Source: Phycisphaerae bacterium (GTDB lineage Bacteria > Planctomycetota > Phycisphaerae > UBA1845 > Fen-1342). From it: a stretch of DNA of 64,000 nt. Position numbers and translations under genes: made by a program. Of this stretch, positions 8,469-17,971 are shown one piece after another (position 1 is the first letter of the stretch; each line of letters opens with the position of its first letter). The notes beneath the pieces are model-generated. The model saw nothing but the letters and a program-made list of their open reading frames with translations. It was not told the origin of the DNA and searched no databases. The stretch spans positions 124,001-188,000 of the forward strand of contig JANQFV010000041.1 of the NCBI GenBank assembly GCA_028277645.1, given 5' to 3'.

Positions 8469-9401
8469 ATGCGCATTCTGGTTACCGGATGTGCCGGGTT
8501 TATCGGATATCACCTGACCACGCGCCTGCTGACCGATGGCCACGATGTCGTCGGCCTGGACAACTTCGTCTCCGGGAGCCGCACAAACGTGGACGCGCTG
8601 CGCGACAACAGCCGCTTCACGTTCGTCGAGCACGATGTCTGTGAACCGCTGCCGGACATGGAACTGCCCAAGCGAATCTACAATCTCGCGTGCCCGGCAT
8701 CGCCCAGCGACTTCGGTCCCCGACCACTGGAGATTCTGGCAGTCTGCTCCCGTGGGGTCGAGAACCTGCTGGAGCTGGCCCAGCGCTCTGGTGCACGGCT
8801 TTTCCACGCCAGCACGAGCGAGGTCTATGGCGATCCGCGTGAGCATCCGCAGAAGGAGACCTATTGGGGTCACGTCAACCCGGTCGGCCCGCGGTCCTGC
8901 TACGACGAAGGCAAACGGTTCGCGGAGGCTCTGCTGACCGCCCACGCCCGCGCGCACAGCACGGCCATTCGTATCGCCCGCATCTTCAACACCTATGGAC
9001 CGAATATGCGCAGCGACGATGGCCGCATGTTGCCGAACTTCATCTGCCAGGCCTTGAGCGGTGAACCGCTGACCGTTCATGGCGACGGCCGCCAGACGCG
9101 CAGCTTCTGCTACGTCGATGATCTGGTCGCGGGAATTATCCGCCTGACCGAAAGCGACGTGACCGAGCCGGTGAACCTCGGCAACCCGGTGGAAATCAGC
9201 ATCATTGACGTCGCGCGCGAAGTGATCGAACTGACAGAAAGCGCGAGCGAGATCACGCACATCGATCGTCCCAAGGACGACCCGTCCGTCCGCCGTCCCG
9301 ATATCACGCGGGCCCGCACGTTGCTCGGCTGGCAGCCCGAAGTGGATCGCGCCGTCGGTTTCCGCCGAACCATCGAGTGGTTCCGCAGCCGGAAATCGTG
9401 A
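8469..9401 (+). CDS. uxs: UDP-glucuronate decarboxylase (UDP-xylose synthase), SDR family
   Basis: Extended SDR enzyme converting UDP-glucuronate to UDP-xylose via a bound-NAD+ mechanism. The 310 residues begin TGCAGFIGYHL (the TGxxGxxG dinucleotide site). NLACPASP near residue 78 is characteristic of the UXS subgroup. STSEVYGDP follows, with the catalytic YDEGK (Y145, K149) and RIFNTYGPNM. The N-terminal membrane segment of eukaryotic UXS is absent, so the protein is likely soluble. The upstream, divergent ugd supplies its substrate. The expected use is polysaccharide or cell-envelope xylose, but no glycosyltransferase cluster adjoins. Confidence 0.9.
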   Translation: MRILVTGCAGFIGYHLTTRLLTDGHDVVGLDNFVSGSRTNVDALRDNSRFTFVEHDVCEPLPDMELPKRIYNLACPASPSDFGPRPLEILAVCSRGVENLLELAQRSGARLFHASTSEVYGDPREHPQKETYWGHVNPVGPRSCYDEGKRFAEALLTAHARAHSTAIRIARIFNTYGPNMRSDDGRMLPNFICQALSGEPLTVHGDGRQTRSFCYVDDLVAGIIRLTESDVTEPVNLGNPVEISIIDVAREVIELTESASEITHIDRPKDDPSVRRPDITRARTLLGWQPEVDRAVGFRRTIEWFRSRKS

Positions 9402-9657
9402 TGTCAACCGGGGGGACGCGCAGGCTACTGCGGTCAACTATCCGCTGACTTCGGCGCAACGCGTGCGCGTTATCCGACGTGCCTGGTGAGCGAGGTCCCA
9501 GATTCTCACACTGTGACAGGCGCTATGCGGAGTGGACAATGCACCTGCATCGAGCGGGCGCAGCACTCGATACTTTCCCTGTGGCGGCGAGCCGGCGTGC
9601 GCCGTTTCCATCCACCGGCCAGCCGCAGAGCCGGTGTTTCCGGTAAGTTCGAAAAGC

Positions 9658-10890
9658 ATGGCAGGGTACATGACGCCAACCATAGTCGCTCCAGCAAACG
9701 TCGAGCGCGCGAACCCGCACGGGGCACCGAGCAGGCGTACGACGGAAACGCATCCCTCTCTTAACGAAGCGGTTCGGCAGGCCGAAGACCACCTCGGGCT
9801 GGTCTTCGAGATCACCAGTTGCATTGCTGACCTGAGCGATCCACAGGTGATTCGCGATACGCTGCTGCGGCGCCACGGTGAACTGCTACAGGCACATGCT
9901 GTTCTGCTGGACCACGAAAGGACATGTGTGCGTCTGACGCGCGGCAGCGCGGCAGCACCGTTTGAACCCAGCTTGGTGCGGGCGACACTGGGCGAGCAAA
10001 TCGAAGCGGTTCGAACCACGCGACAGGCCGTGGTGGTGAGAGTGAACGAACCCGCGGTCGATGCTCTGCACGAAGCATCCGTACTGCTGTCGACGTTAGG
10101 GGCGGCCGGCGCGGAGCAAGCGGTTGTGATCGTCATCCGGCACCGGTGTACGGCCCCCTTCTCTGACGCGGATCTGCTCGCTTCGGAATCCGTGTTGGCC
10201 CTGGGCAGACAGATCCTCTGCCGGGCGCTGACGATTCAGGACATGCAGCGCACCGCACTGCAAACTGTACGCGCCCTCGTCAACGCCATCGACGCAAAGG
10301 ACAATTACACGTCGGACCACTCCGAACGCGTCGGCGCACTCGCGGTTCGCATCGGCGAGCGTCTGGGACTCGAAGCACCCCGCATCCAGGCCCTGGAGTG
10401 GGCCGGCCTGCTGCACGACGTGGGCAAGATCGGCGTTCCGGAGCACATCCTGCGCAAGCCCGGCCCGTTGTCGGCGGAGGAAATGGAACAGATGAAGCAA
10501 CATCCCCGCGCGGGCTACGACATGCTCCAACCGGTGACGCACATTGGCCACGTACTGGACTCTGTGCTATATCACCACGAAAACCACGATGGGTCCGGAT
10601 ACCCCGAAGGCTTGGCCGGTGACGCCATCCCCGTAGACGCGCAGATCATCCACGTCGTCGATATTTACGACGCCCTGACAACTAACCGGCCGTATCGCCA
10701 GGCGTATTCGCCGGAGCACGCCCTGCAGATCGTCGCCGATGGATCCGGCACGATCACGTCACCGGAGCTTACGCGCATCTTCATTGAGATCATGCGAGAC
10801 GACCGCGCGCTCGACGATCCCGGGCTTACACCAGAACCAGTGGCGGGCACCGTAACCGGTTCCCGCTTCGTGCCGTTACCCACACTTTAG
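9658..10890 (+). CDS. GAF-like / HD-GYP domain protein (probable c-di-GMP phosphodiesterase)
   Basis: The C-terminal half carries the HD-GYP signature: DHSERVGALA, then LLHDVGKIGVP, HPRAGYDML, HHENHDGSGYPEG and DIYDALTTNRPYR. All metal ligands and the GYP triad are intact, so hydrolysis of cyclic di-GMP is likely. About 200 N-terminal residues from EDHLGLVFEITSCIADL resemble a GAF-type sensory domain. The start is uncertain: ATG 9658 and ATG 9670 are possible, and a GTG at 9532 would add 42 low-complexity residues. The product is soluble. It sits just ahead of an orphan pseudopilin gene, and the GGDEF-EAL protein at 28.7 kb is the other c-di-GMP enzyme in view. Confidence 0.85.
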   Translation: MAGYMTPTIVAPANVERANPHGAPSRRTTETHPSLNEAVRQAEDHLGLVFEITSCIADLSDPQVIRDTLLRRHGELLQAHAVLLDHERTCVRLTRGSAAAPFEPSLVRATLGEQIEAVRTTRQAVVVRVNEPAVDALHEASVLLSTLGAAGAEQAVVIVIRHRCTAPFSDADLLASESVLALGRQILCRALTIQDMQRTALQTVRALVNAIDAKDNYTSDHSERVGALAVRIGERLGLEAPRIQALEWAGLLHDVGKIGVPEHILRKPGPLSAEEMEQMKQHPRAGYDMLQPVTHIGHVLDSVLYHHENHDGSGYPEGLAGDAIPVDAQIIHVVDIYDALTTNRPYRQAYSPEHALQIVADGSGTITSPELTRIFIEIMRDDRALDDPGLTPEPVAGTVTGSRFVPLPTL

Positions 10891-10913
10891 AGACCGCGGT
10901 GGAGGCACCCGAC

Positions 10914-11435
10914 ATGCCAAGAACCAGATACGCCATCAGCGTCGTTGAGTTCATCATCGTCGCCGTCGTCTGTGTAGTCATCGCTATCGTGATGGTCCCG
11001 CGCCTGACGACCGCTGCCGAAACCCGCAGCGATGAGACACAGCTTCGTCAGGCATTGCAGTGCCTGCGCGTGGCCATCGAACGCTACCAGCAGGATCACG
11101 GCGTGCTGCCCGGCGCAGCGCGCGATGGCAAGAACGCCGCCGAGACCAGCGCCGCCTTCGTCGCGCAGTTGACACAATACAGCGACAAAGATGGCGTGGT
11201 AGCCAACGAACCAACCAGTCGCTTTCGCTATGGACCGTACCTGCGCGGCGGCATCCCGGGTTGTCCAGTTGCGTCGCGATCCGGGTATTGCGACGTGACG
11301 ATGATGCGCGGCGAGGAGGTTGTCGACGCCGGGGCCGCGGAGAAGACCGGGTGGGTCTTCGATCTCGCAACCGGCCAGATTCGCACCAAATCGAATGGCG
11401 CCGACGGCCAAGGGCGCGCGTTCGCGACTTACTGA
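10914..11435 (+). CDS. Type II secretion/type IV pseudopilin-like protein
   Basis: A 173-residue protein with a class III signal sequence: short basic leader PRTRYA, then ISVVEFIIVAVVCVVIA. Glu sits at position 5 of the mature chain, as in pilins. The residue before the cleavage site is Ala rather than the usual Gly. The long helix continues into QLRQALQCLRVAIERYQQDHGVLP, a GspG-like pattern, and the C-terminal part has three cysteines. The ATG at 10914 is preferred because GGAGG lies 8 bp upstream. No secretion ATPase, platform protein or prepilin peptidase is nearby. The gene converges on the hybrid kinase with a 7-bp overlap. Confidence 0.75.
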   Translation: MPRTRYAISVVEFIIVAVVCVVIAIVMVPRLTTAAETRSDETQLRQALQCLRVAIERYQQDHGVLPGAARDGKNAAETSAAFVAQLTQYSDKDGVVANEPTSRFRYGPYLRGGIPGCPVASRSGYCDVTMMRGEEVVDAGAAEKTGWVFDLATGQIRTKSNGADGQGRAFATY

Positions 11436-13855
11436 ACCTGCGCTGCTCGACTACCGCCATTGCCCGCGAGTGCGGCTCCAATCTTCTCGACCAGCGCCGT
11501 CGCGGTGTACGGCTTGTGTACGAAGCCAGCGAGCTGCGCGTGGTCGAAGTGTGACGTCACTTCCTGCTCCGAATATCCGGTAGACACGATCACCTTCACG
11601 TCCGGTCGCACGCGGACCAGTTCCGCGAACACGGCCTGACCGCTCATGCCCGGCATGTTCAGATCGAGCAGCACGGCATCGATCTGTTCGGCGCAGCGCT
11701 TGAACAGCTCTATGCCTTCTTCCCCGCCTTCCGCTGCCAGCACGCGAACGCCTCGGCTGCCCAGCACGGCGTCTACCACGTCGCGGATGTCCTCCTCGTC
11801 ATCGATGACGAGAATTGTCGCGTTGCGCGGTAGCGGCGCGCCGGTGACCGGCGCAACTGGAGCAGCAGCAGCAGCCAACACTGCGGGAAAGTAAACGCGA
11901 AACGCCGTTCCACGCCCCACGACGCTATCCACACCGATGCCACCGTTGTGCGCCTTAACGATTCCGCGAATCGCCGACAGACCCAGCCCACGTCCCGCGA
12001 ACTTCGTGCTGAAGAACGGATCGAAGATGCGACCCAACGTCTCCGGCGACATACCGCAGCCGTCGTCGGCAACCTCCAATCGTACATACGCACCTGGTTC
12101 AATTTCCTGCTCGGCAAACTCGGCCGCGATCGTGGCGGCGTCGAGTTGCTCGACACACGTGGAGACGCGCACGCGCCCGCCGCTCTCGCCGATGGCCTCC
12201 GCGGCGTTGATCACCAGGTTTAGAACCACCTGCTGAATCTGACTGCTGTCCGCCTCAATCGGCGGCAGACCGTCCGCCGTATCGATCGAGACCTCGACGG
12301 CGCGCGGAATTGCCGCCGCGGCAAAGTCCGCCATCTCCTTGACCAGGCTGTTCAAGTCCATCAGTTGCACGTCGAACACAGCACGGCCGGCGTAGGCGAG
12401 CATGCGCTGCGTCAGGTGTGTCGCGCGCCGCCCCGCGTTGAGCACCTTGTCGAGCAATTCCTGTATGCCGAATTCGTCTCCGGCGCGCTCGCGCGCCAGT
12501 GACGCGTTGCCCATAATGCCGACGAGGAGATTGTTGAAATCGTGCGCGACGCCGCCGGCGAGCACGCCCAGGCTTTCCAGCCGCTGCGCCTGCCGCAGTT
12601 GCGCCTCGAGCTGCTCGCGCTCGGACACATCACGTACCAACGTCGCGACGCCCTGAATTCCGCCGAGCGAATCGGGCAACACCGTGTTGAACCACTCGCA
12701 GCGAATCTCGTCGTCGCTCTTACGCCGGTTGACGATGATCGTGCCGTCTGATTTCCCACCGGCAAGCAAGGCCTGGCACATCTCGGCGAATTCCTGGCGG
12801 CGTTCGCGCGGTACGATCAACTCGGACGCCGGCCGGCCGATCGCCTCCTCCGCCGTATAGCCGAAGATCGCGCGGGCCGCGGGGTTCCACTCGACGACCT
12901 CAAAATCCTTTGTCCAGACGATGTACCCGAGCGGCATACCGGTCACCAGCGCCTGGAATCGCTCATGCGCGGAGCGCAGCCGGCGTTCGGACGCCTTACG
13001 TTCGGTAATGTCCGTCGCCGTGCCGGTGCAGCCGACGACGTTTCCATAATCATCGCGCAGCAGAATCGCGCTGACGCTAAGCTGCACGCGCTCGCCGTCC
13101 TTGCGCACGTGCTCGGTCTCGAAGCGCAAGCGCGGCTTGCCGGCCCGCACGTCCTCCAGAAAACGGTGACCAGCCTCGGCCTGCGCAGGCGAAAGAAACT
13201 CCGTCAGCGGTCGCCCCAGCATTTCCGCCGGCTCGTAACCGTAGATCATCCGCGCCGCGTGATTGACGAACGTCCAGCGGCCGTCCAAGTCCAGTGACCA
13301 GATCAGGTCCTGCGAGGTCTCGACTAGGTTGCGGTACTGCGCCTCGCTCTTGCGCAACGCCTGTTCCGCCTGCCACCGCTCGGTCACGTCGCGGGCAAAT
13401 CCGACCAGCAGCTTTTCAGAATCGTCACGTATCACGATCACGCAGCTCTCGAGCTGGATGATGTGACCTTCCTTGTGACGATGCGCGGTTGCGAAATGGT
13501 GCAATCCGGTCCGCCATTGCTCCGCGGTCTCCGACCCCGATGCTGGCCGTGTCACCTCCAGATCGGTCATCCGCAGCGAGAGCAGCTCGCGGCTCGTGTA
13601 GCCCGTCATCCGGCAGAATGCGTTGTTGACCTCCAGAAAGCGGTAATCGCGATCGAGAACGAAGAACCCGTCCATCGCGCTCTGGAGGATGGCTTCGTTA
13701 CGCTTGGCGAGGTGCTCCAGTTTGCGGATGTGGCGGCGCTGGTCTTCTGCACGACTGCGTGCCGTCTGCAGCGCGCGATGCACATGCCGCCACCGGACGA
13801 TCGCGATCGCCAACGCGGTCGTGAATAAGCTACTCAGCAATACCAGCCAAACCAT
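11429..13855 (-). CDS. PAS-domain hybrid histidine kinase with C-terminal receiver
   Basis: 808 residues. There is one N-terminal membrane segment (residues 3-22) and a short coiled coil, then three PAS domains (about 50-170, 175-290 and 300-415). The histidine is in GVAHDFNNLLVGI near residue 440. The ATPase domain has N-box NLVINAAEAIGES, G1 DDGCGMS and G2 GRGLGLSAI. A REC domain has DDEED and phospho-acceptor DLNMPG near residue 750. VAHDFNN marks the HPK4-type kinases. GGAG lies 7 bp before the ATG. The signal and the phosphotransfer partner are unknown; the neighbouring protein kinase and HD-GYP protein may or may not be linked. Confidence 0.92.
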   Translation of the reverse strand: MVWLVLLSSLFTTALAIAIVRWRHVHRALQTARSRAEDQRRHIRKLEHLAKRNEAILQSAMDGFFVLDRDYRFLEVNNAFCRMTGYTSRELLSLRMTDLEVTRPASGSETAEQWRTGLHHFATAHRHKEGHIIQLESCVIVIRDDSEKLLVGFARDVTERWQAEQALRKSEAQYRNLVETSQDLIWSLDLDGRWTFVNHAARMIYGYEPAEMLGRPLTEFLSPAQAEAGHRFLEDVRAGKPRLRFETEHVRKDGERVQLSVSAILLRDDYGNVVGCTGTATDITERKASERRLRSAHERFQALVTGMPLGYIVWTKDFEVVEWNPAARAIFGYTAEEAIGRPASELIVPRERRQEFAEMCQALLAGGKSDGTIIVNRRKSDDEIRCEWFNTVLPDSLGGIQGVATLVRDVSEREQLEAQLRQAQRLESLGVLAGGVAHDFNNLLVGIMGNASLARERAGDEFGIQELLDKVLNAGRRATHLTQRMLAYAGRAVFDVQLMDLNSLVKEMADFAAAAIPRAVEVSIDTADGLPPIEADSSQIQQVVLNLVINAAEAIGESGGRVRVSTCVEQLDAATIAAEFAEQEIEPGAYVRLEVADDGCGMSPETLGRIFDPFFSTKFAGRGLGLSAIRGIVKAHNGGIGVDSVVGRGTAFRVYFPAVLAAAAAPVAPVTGAPLPRNATILVIDDEEDIRDVVDAVLGSRGVRVLAAEGGEEGIELFKRCAEQIDAVLLDLNMPGMSGQAVFAELVRVRPDVKVIVSTGYSEQEVTSHFDHAQLAGFVHKPYTATALVEKIGAALAGNGGSRAAQVQ

Positions 13856-13906
13856 CCGGAATCTCCAACTACCACAAGTACGCCGCGGCTCATTACTCGC
13901 GCGGCG

Positions 13907-16420
13907 TTACAGCGTCTCTTCCAATGCGGCGCGCACTTGTCGACTGCGCTCCGTGCAATCCGCCGCTTCGTCGTCACGCGTCATGGCACGATAGATCACC
14001 GCCTTCTGTTCCCACGCCGACGCCTCCATTGACGCGTTCGTGTGCTGTTGCGCGAGCGCGATACGCTGCTCGACACAGCGCAGCGCCTCCGCATAATTCG
14101 CCCGCCGCAGGTTCATATCCGCCATGAATTCATACGCCCGCGCAAGCCCGTTCCAGAACCCCGTCTCCTCCAGCGTGCTGAGCCCCATCGTGAACTGATG
14201 CTGCGCCTCGGCATCATCGCCCAGCAATACCGCGCACCGCGCGAGATGAATGTGCGTGTTCCCAACGCTGCTGCGGTCACCGGCCTCGCGCGCCAGCGCC
14301 AGCGCGCGCCGGTAGTACCGGCGCGCTTCGGCGTGCCGCCCCTGCTCGGACAGTACGTTGCCCATGCCGTTATAGGGACCGACCAGCGGCGCCAACCCGC
14401 CGAACTTCCGGTGCGTGTCGATCGCGCGGCGGAACGCGTCTTCGGCCTCGGAGAACTTCTCACGCCGCAGCCGCACGAAGCCAAGATTGTTGAAAACCTG
14501 CGCAGCCTCCGTGGCGAGGCGATGCTCTTCGGCCAGCGTCGCCGCCCGTGTCAGTTGCGGTTCGGCCTCATCGTATTGCCCGCGGAAGTAGTTCATCACC
14601 CCCAAATTGGCGAGCGCCTCTATCTCCAGCCGCGCGTCACCCCACTCCTGTGCCAGATTCTCCTGCGCGCGATGCTGCGCCTCCGCACGACCGTAGCGCC
14701 CCTGCCGCGCGAGGCACACACCGATGAAGCCGATGGCCTCGGCGTAGTGCGGCCCGACCTGCACGGCCTGTTCAGCCACCTCGATCGCAGTATCGTACGC
14801 CCCCCGCAGAAACGCCTGCCGCGCCTGCTCGAACTTCTCGCGCGCCTGCACTGGCAGTGTGACATGGCGCGGCGGCCGCACGGAAGCCTGCGGTGAGATC
14901 GCCAGCGCTTTCAACACGGTCTGATAGAGCTCGTGCTCCAGCGGTCCGAGCTCTGAAACGGCACCGGTCACTTCCGCCAGATGCTCCGGCTCCGACTGCC
15001 CCGCTCGGTACGCTTCGAGCGACACGTGTAACGAATCACCCGACTGGCGCACTGCACCGCCGATGACCGTACCCGCGCCGACCAGGCGCCCCGCACGCAT
15101 CACGCGCCGCGGCTCATCCGTCGGCGCAACCACACCCAGCTTGTCGAGTGTTTTCTGAAGCGTGTCCGGGTCAGCGACGTAGAGACCGGGCAACTCGGAG
15201 AGTGCGCGCCAGACGCCATTTGCCAGACCGGCCCCCAGCCACGCAGCACCGACATCCGTATCATCGCCAACGCAACGAAACGGAATCACGCCGACGCCGC
15301 GCGGGTCGAGCGCGTCAACAATCCGCTGAACGGACTCGGAGTGCCCCGACGGCGCTTCATCGTCAGGCACATCGGCCGGACGAAACAGTGTCGCCAACTC
15401 GATCTCGTTTGTGGGACGTTGTTCCGGCTCGATCGCCAGCAGGCGCAGGACCGTTCGCCGCAGCCTCTCCGGTGTGGTGTCGTCGTCAGCCGGCCACTGC
15501 ACGGGACGGTTCTGCATGTCGATCAGCCGCTGGAAGACCTTGCTCGCCTGGTGCGGCGGGCGGCCGGTCAGCAGGTGATACAGGCTCGCCCCGAGCGAGT
15601 AGGCGTCGGCTGCCGGTCCGAGCTCGACGCCGCTCGCGAACACCTCGGGCGCGGCGTAGTCCAGTGTACCGACCATTTCAGGCAGAGCCGTCTGACCAAC
15701 GTCCTGCCGCTCGCCGGCGAGTCGCGCCACACCGAGGTCCGCTATGCGCAACCGGCCATCCGCGCCGAGCAGCAGGTTGCCCGGCTTGATGTCGCGATGC
15801 ACGAGCCCCGCGTCCCAAATCGCCTTTAGTCCGCGCACCGCGTCGAACGCAAGTTGCCGCACCTGCTGCCACGGCAGGCGGCGTTTCGCGCGCACGACCG
15901 CCGCCAGGTCGACGCCGTCCACGAACTCCATCACGAAGTACCACGTGCCGCGGATCACGTCACACTCGAGCACGCGCACCACGTGCGGATCCAATACGCG
16001 ATAGCCCGCGCGTGCTTCGTCGCGCAGATGCGTGATGAACGCGTTCGCGGTCTCCGAGTGCCACTCGGGAAGCGTCTTCACAACGCATCGATGCCCAAGA
16101 TAGACGTGCTCAGCCAGGTAGGTTGTGCCGTGTCCGCCACAGCCGAGACGCTCGAGAATGCGGTATTTTCCGCGTAAAATGCCGCCGTTGGTGAAGCGTG
16201 CTACCGCGGCCGGTGCCACATCGGCCAGCGCCCCGCCAATAGGGAGCTCTAACGCTCTTACTGAACCACACTTACGGCAGAAGACTAGCCGCCCATCCAC
16301 ATCATTGCGCCCGTCTGTGTCGCCGCAGCGCGCGCAAGTTCGCAAAGTGTTAGCACCACAGGTGCCAGCGCGCAGGTCCGGTGTCGGCACGCTGGTCTCC
16401 GCGACCGGCTTGCCCCCCAT
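13907..16420 (-). CDS. Ser/Thr protein kinase with zinc ribbon, TolB/FlgO-like domain and TPR repeats
   Basis: 837 residues. Near residue 27 a CARCG...CRKCG pair suggests a small zinc ribbon. The kinase domain (about 80-350) has LGCGGHGTTYLAE, catalytic HRDIKPGNLLL and DLG in place of DFG, which is common in bacterial kinases. Residues about 375-500 (GVIPFRCVGDDTDVGAAWLGAGLANGV) resemble a TolB N-terminal/FlgO-like fold. At least seven TPR units fill the rest. ATG 16420 has GAGG 7 bp upstream and is preferred over ATG 16450, whose AAGGTG is 12 bp away. No transmembrane segment is obvious. Substrates are unknown. Confidence 0.88.
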   Translation of the reverse strand: MGGKPVAETSVPTPDLRAGTCGANTLRTCARCGDTDGRNDVDGRLVFCRKCGSVRALELPIGGALADVAPAAVARFTNGGILRGKYRILERLGCGGHGTTYLAEHVYLGHRCVVKTLPEWHSETANAFITHLRDEARAGYRVLDPHVVRVLECDVIRGTWYFVMEFVDGVDLAAVVRAKRRLPWQQVRQLAFDAVRGLKAIWDAGLVHRDIKPGNLLLGADGRLRIADLGVARLAGERQDVGQTALPEMVGTLDYAAPEVFASGVELGPAADAYSLGASLYHLLTGRPPHQASKVFQRLIDMQNRPVQWPADDDTTPERLRRTVLRLLAIEPEQRPTNEIELATLFRPADVPDDEAPSGHSESVQRIVDALDPRGVGVIPFRCVGDDTDVGAAWLGAGLANGVWRALSELPGLYVADPDTLQKTLDKLGVVAPTDEPRRVMRAGRLVGAGTVIGGAVRQSGDSLHVSLEAYRAGQSEPEHLAEVTGAVSELGPLEHELYQTVLKALAISPQASVRPPRHVTLPVQAREKFEQARQAFLRGAYDTAIEVAEQAVQVGPHYAEAIGFIGVCLARQGRYGRAEAQHRAQENLAQEWGDARLEIEALANLGVMNYFRGQYDEAEPQLTRAATLAEEHRLATEAAQVFNNLGFVRLRREKFSEAEDAFRRAIDTHRKFGGLAPLVGPYNGMGNVLSEQGRHAEARRYYRRALALAREAGDRSSVGNTHIHLARCAVLLGDDAEAQHQFTMGLSTLEETGFWNGLARAYEFMADMNLRRANYAEALRCVEQRIALAQQHTNASMEASAWEQKAVIYRAMTRDDEAADCTERSRQVRAALEETL

Positions 16421-16942
16421 AAAAAAACCTCGATTACGCTTGACACTCATGTTTTATCGGGGCACCTTAACCGCCGAGCGAGAAGTACTTTCCGACAACT
16501 CAGACGATTCGCCGGACGCGCTAAGTCTCTTCCCGGTCGGCCTCTGCGGTACGTCACCAAAGTGATTGCCGCGTGCCTGTGTTGATTCCGGGCTGTGTGC
16601 GTAGCGACTGAGTTTGAACGCGAAACCTGGAGGTAAGGCATGTTCTCCGTGGTCCACATTCTCAGCGTGATGCTCGTCGACACGAGCAGTTTCATCATGT
16701 CCTTCATAGACGAGATCACAGGCTAGTCCCATGATCGAAGTCATCACCGATCTCGACGATCTCGTTAAAGAACAGCGCTAGCTGATCTTACGCGTCACAA
16801 CGAGCGGCGGCGGCGGGCAATGATGCTCGTTTGATACGCCATTGAACGATCACAGCGCACACTTACCACGCCCACTCTGCAACTCGTCCCATAAAACATC
16901 GGTCGATCTCTGGCTTGAACTGAACCCCCGTTTCGCGGGCGT
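16421..16942. other. Intergenic region with two tiny plus-strand ORFs of uncertain reality
   Basis: This is the upstream region of the kinase gene. On the plus strand, GGAGGT lies 4-5 bp before ATG 16640, which opens a 28-codon frame ending TAG 16726. Four bases later ATG 16731 opens a 16-codon frame ending TAG 16781. The spacing and the strong RBS look like a coupled pair of microproteins, but neither resembles anything I know. Nothing else is recognisable here. Confidence 0.25.
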
Positions 16943-17899
16943 CTACTGCGGCACGACGTCTGTCCGCGGCTGGATGCACGCACGGAGTGCAGTTTCCAAT
17001 TCCGCGTGCTGAAATGGGAAGCCGATCGCGGTCAGTCGCGCCGGGAGCATGCGCGTGCTCGCGAGCAGCAGGTGATCCGCCATCTCGCCCAGCATCAGTC
17101 GCAGCGCGAACGACGGGACCGGCAGGAACGTCCGGCGGCTGAGGACATTCCCGAGCGTCGCGGTGAACTCGTTGTTCGTCATCGGTTGCGGCGATACCGC
17201 GTTTACCGGACCAGACAGCGTGTCGTCGTCCAGCGCGCGCAGGATCACGTTGACCAGGTCTGTGATGCTGATCCAACTGCTGTACTGCCGCCCGCTGCCA
17301 AAACGTCCGCCAAGGCCCCAGCGAAACGTCGGCAACATTTGCGCAAGCGCGCCACCGTCGGGTGCCAGCACCATGCCGATGCGCAACAGTACGACGCGAA
17401 TGCCCGCGTCGGCTGCGGGTTTTGTCGCCGCCTCCCACGCTTCGCAGACTTCGGGCAAGAAGCCGCAGCCGGCGGCGCTGCCCTCGGTCAATACCTCGTT
17501 GCCGCGGTCGCCGTAGTAGCCCATCCCCGACGCCGACACGAGCACGCGCGGCCGGCGCTGCAAACGCGCCAACGTCTCGGCCAGCAACGTTGTGCCGCGC
17601 ACGCGGCTCTCGCGAATCTCCGCCTTGCGGCGTTTCGTCCAGCGCCCGTCGGCGATTCCCTTGGCCGCCAAGTGAATGACAGCGTCCACCGCCTTCAACC
17701 GTCGCCGGTCGATCTCGCCCTTCTCCGGGTCCCAACGGAACTCTGTCGTGCCGGGCCGGGGCTCACGCCGCACCATAGGGTCGACGCGGTAACCCTGCGC
17801 GATCAACTGCGGACGCAGATGGCGGGCGATCAGACCGGTCGAGCCCGTCAGTGCGACCCGCGGCAGGCCGGTCCGATCACCTTGTGCGTCGCTAAGCAT
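16943..17899 (-). CDS. TIGR01777-family NAD(P)-dependent epimerase-like protein (SDR39U1/YfcH type)
   Basis: 318 residues. The N-terminal Rossmann motif is RVALTGSTGLIARHL. FRWDPEKGEID and DAVIHLAAKGIADGRWTKRRKAEIRESRV are strongly characteristic of this family, as are VSASGMGYYGD, SSWISITDLV and the C-terminal DUF1731 segment (LRLMLGEMADHLLLASTRMLP). The family has no firmly established reaction. The ATG at 17899 is chosen because it directly precedes the Rossmann fold; the open frame upstream is antisense to archease. The gene is divergent from archease across 72 bp. Confidence 0.87.
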   Translation of the reverse strand: MLSDAQGDRTGLPRVALTGSTGLIARHLRPQLIAQGYRVDPMVRREPRPGTTEFRWDPEKGEIDRRRLKAVDAVIHLAAKGIADGRWTKRRKAEIRESRVRGTTLLAETLARLQRRPRVLVSASGMGYYGDRGNEVLTEGSAAGCGFLPEVCEAWEAATKPAADAGIRVVLLRIGMVLAPDGGALAQMLPTFRWGLGGRFGSGRQYSSWISITDLVNVILRALDDDTLSGPVNAVSPQPMTNNEFTATLGNVLSRRTFLPVPSFALRLMLGEMADHLLLASTRMLPARLTAIGFPFQHAELETALRACIQPRTDVVPQ

Positions 17900-17971
17900 A
17901 GGGGCATTATTCCTATTCCCGCCGCGACCCACAAACCGGGGCTGCGGCCCGAGAGTGAAAGCAGAGATTAC

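Noticed and set aside
9480..9660. Possible c-di-GMP-I riboswitch before the HD-GYP gene
   Set aside because: Short GC hairpins and a CGCAGAGCC-like string are present, but the conserved GGCAAACC half and receptor elements are missing.
17006..17971. Archease read as the end of a 463-codon protein
   Set aside because: The upstream part is antisense to the TIGR01777 epimerase gene. Archease alone has its normal length from ATG 17972.
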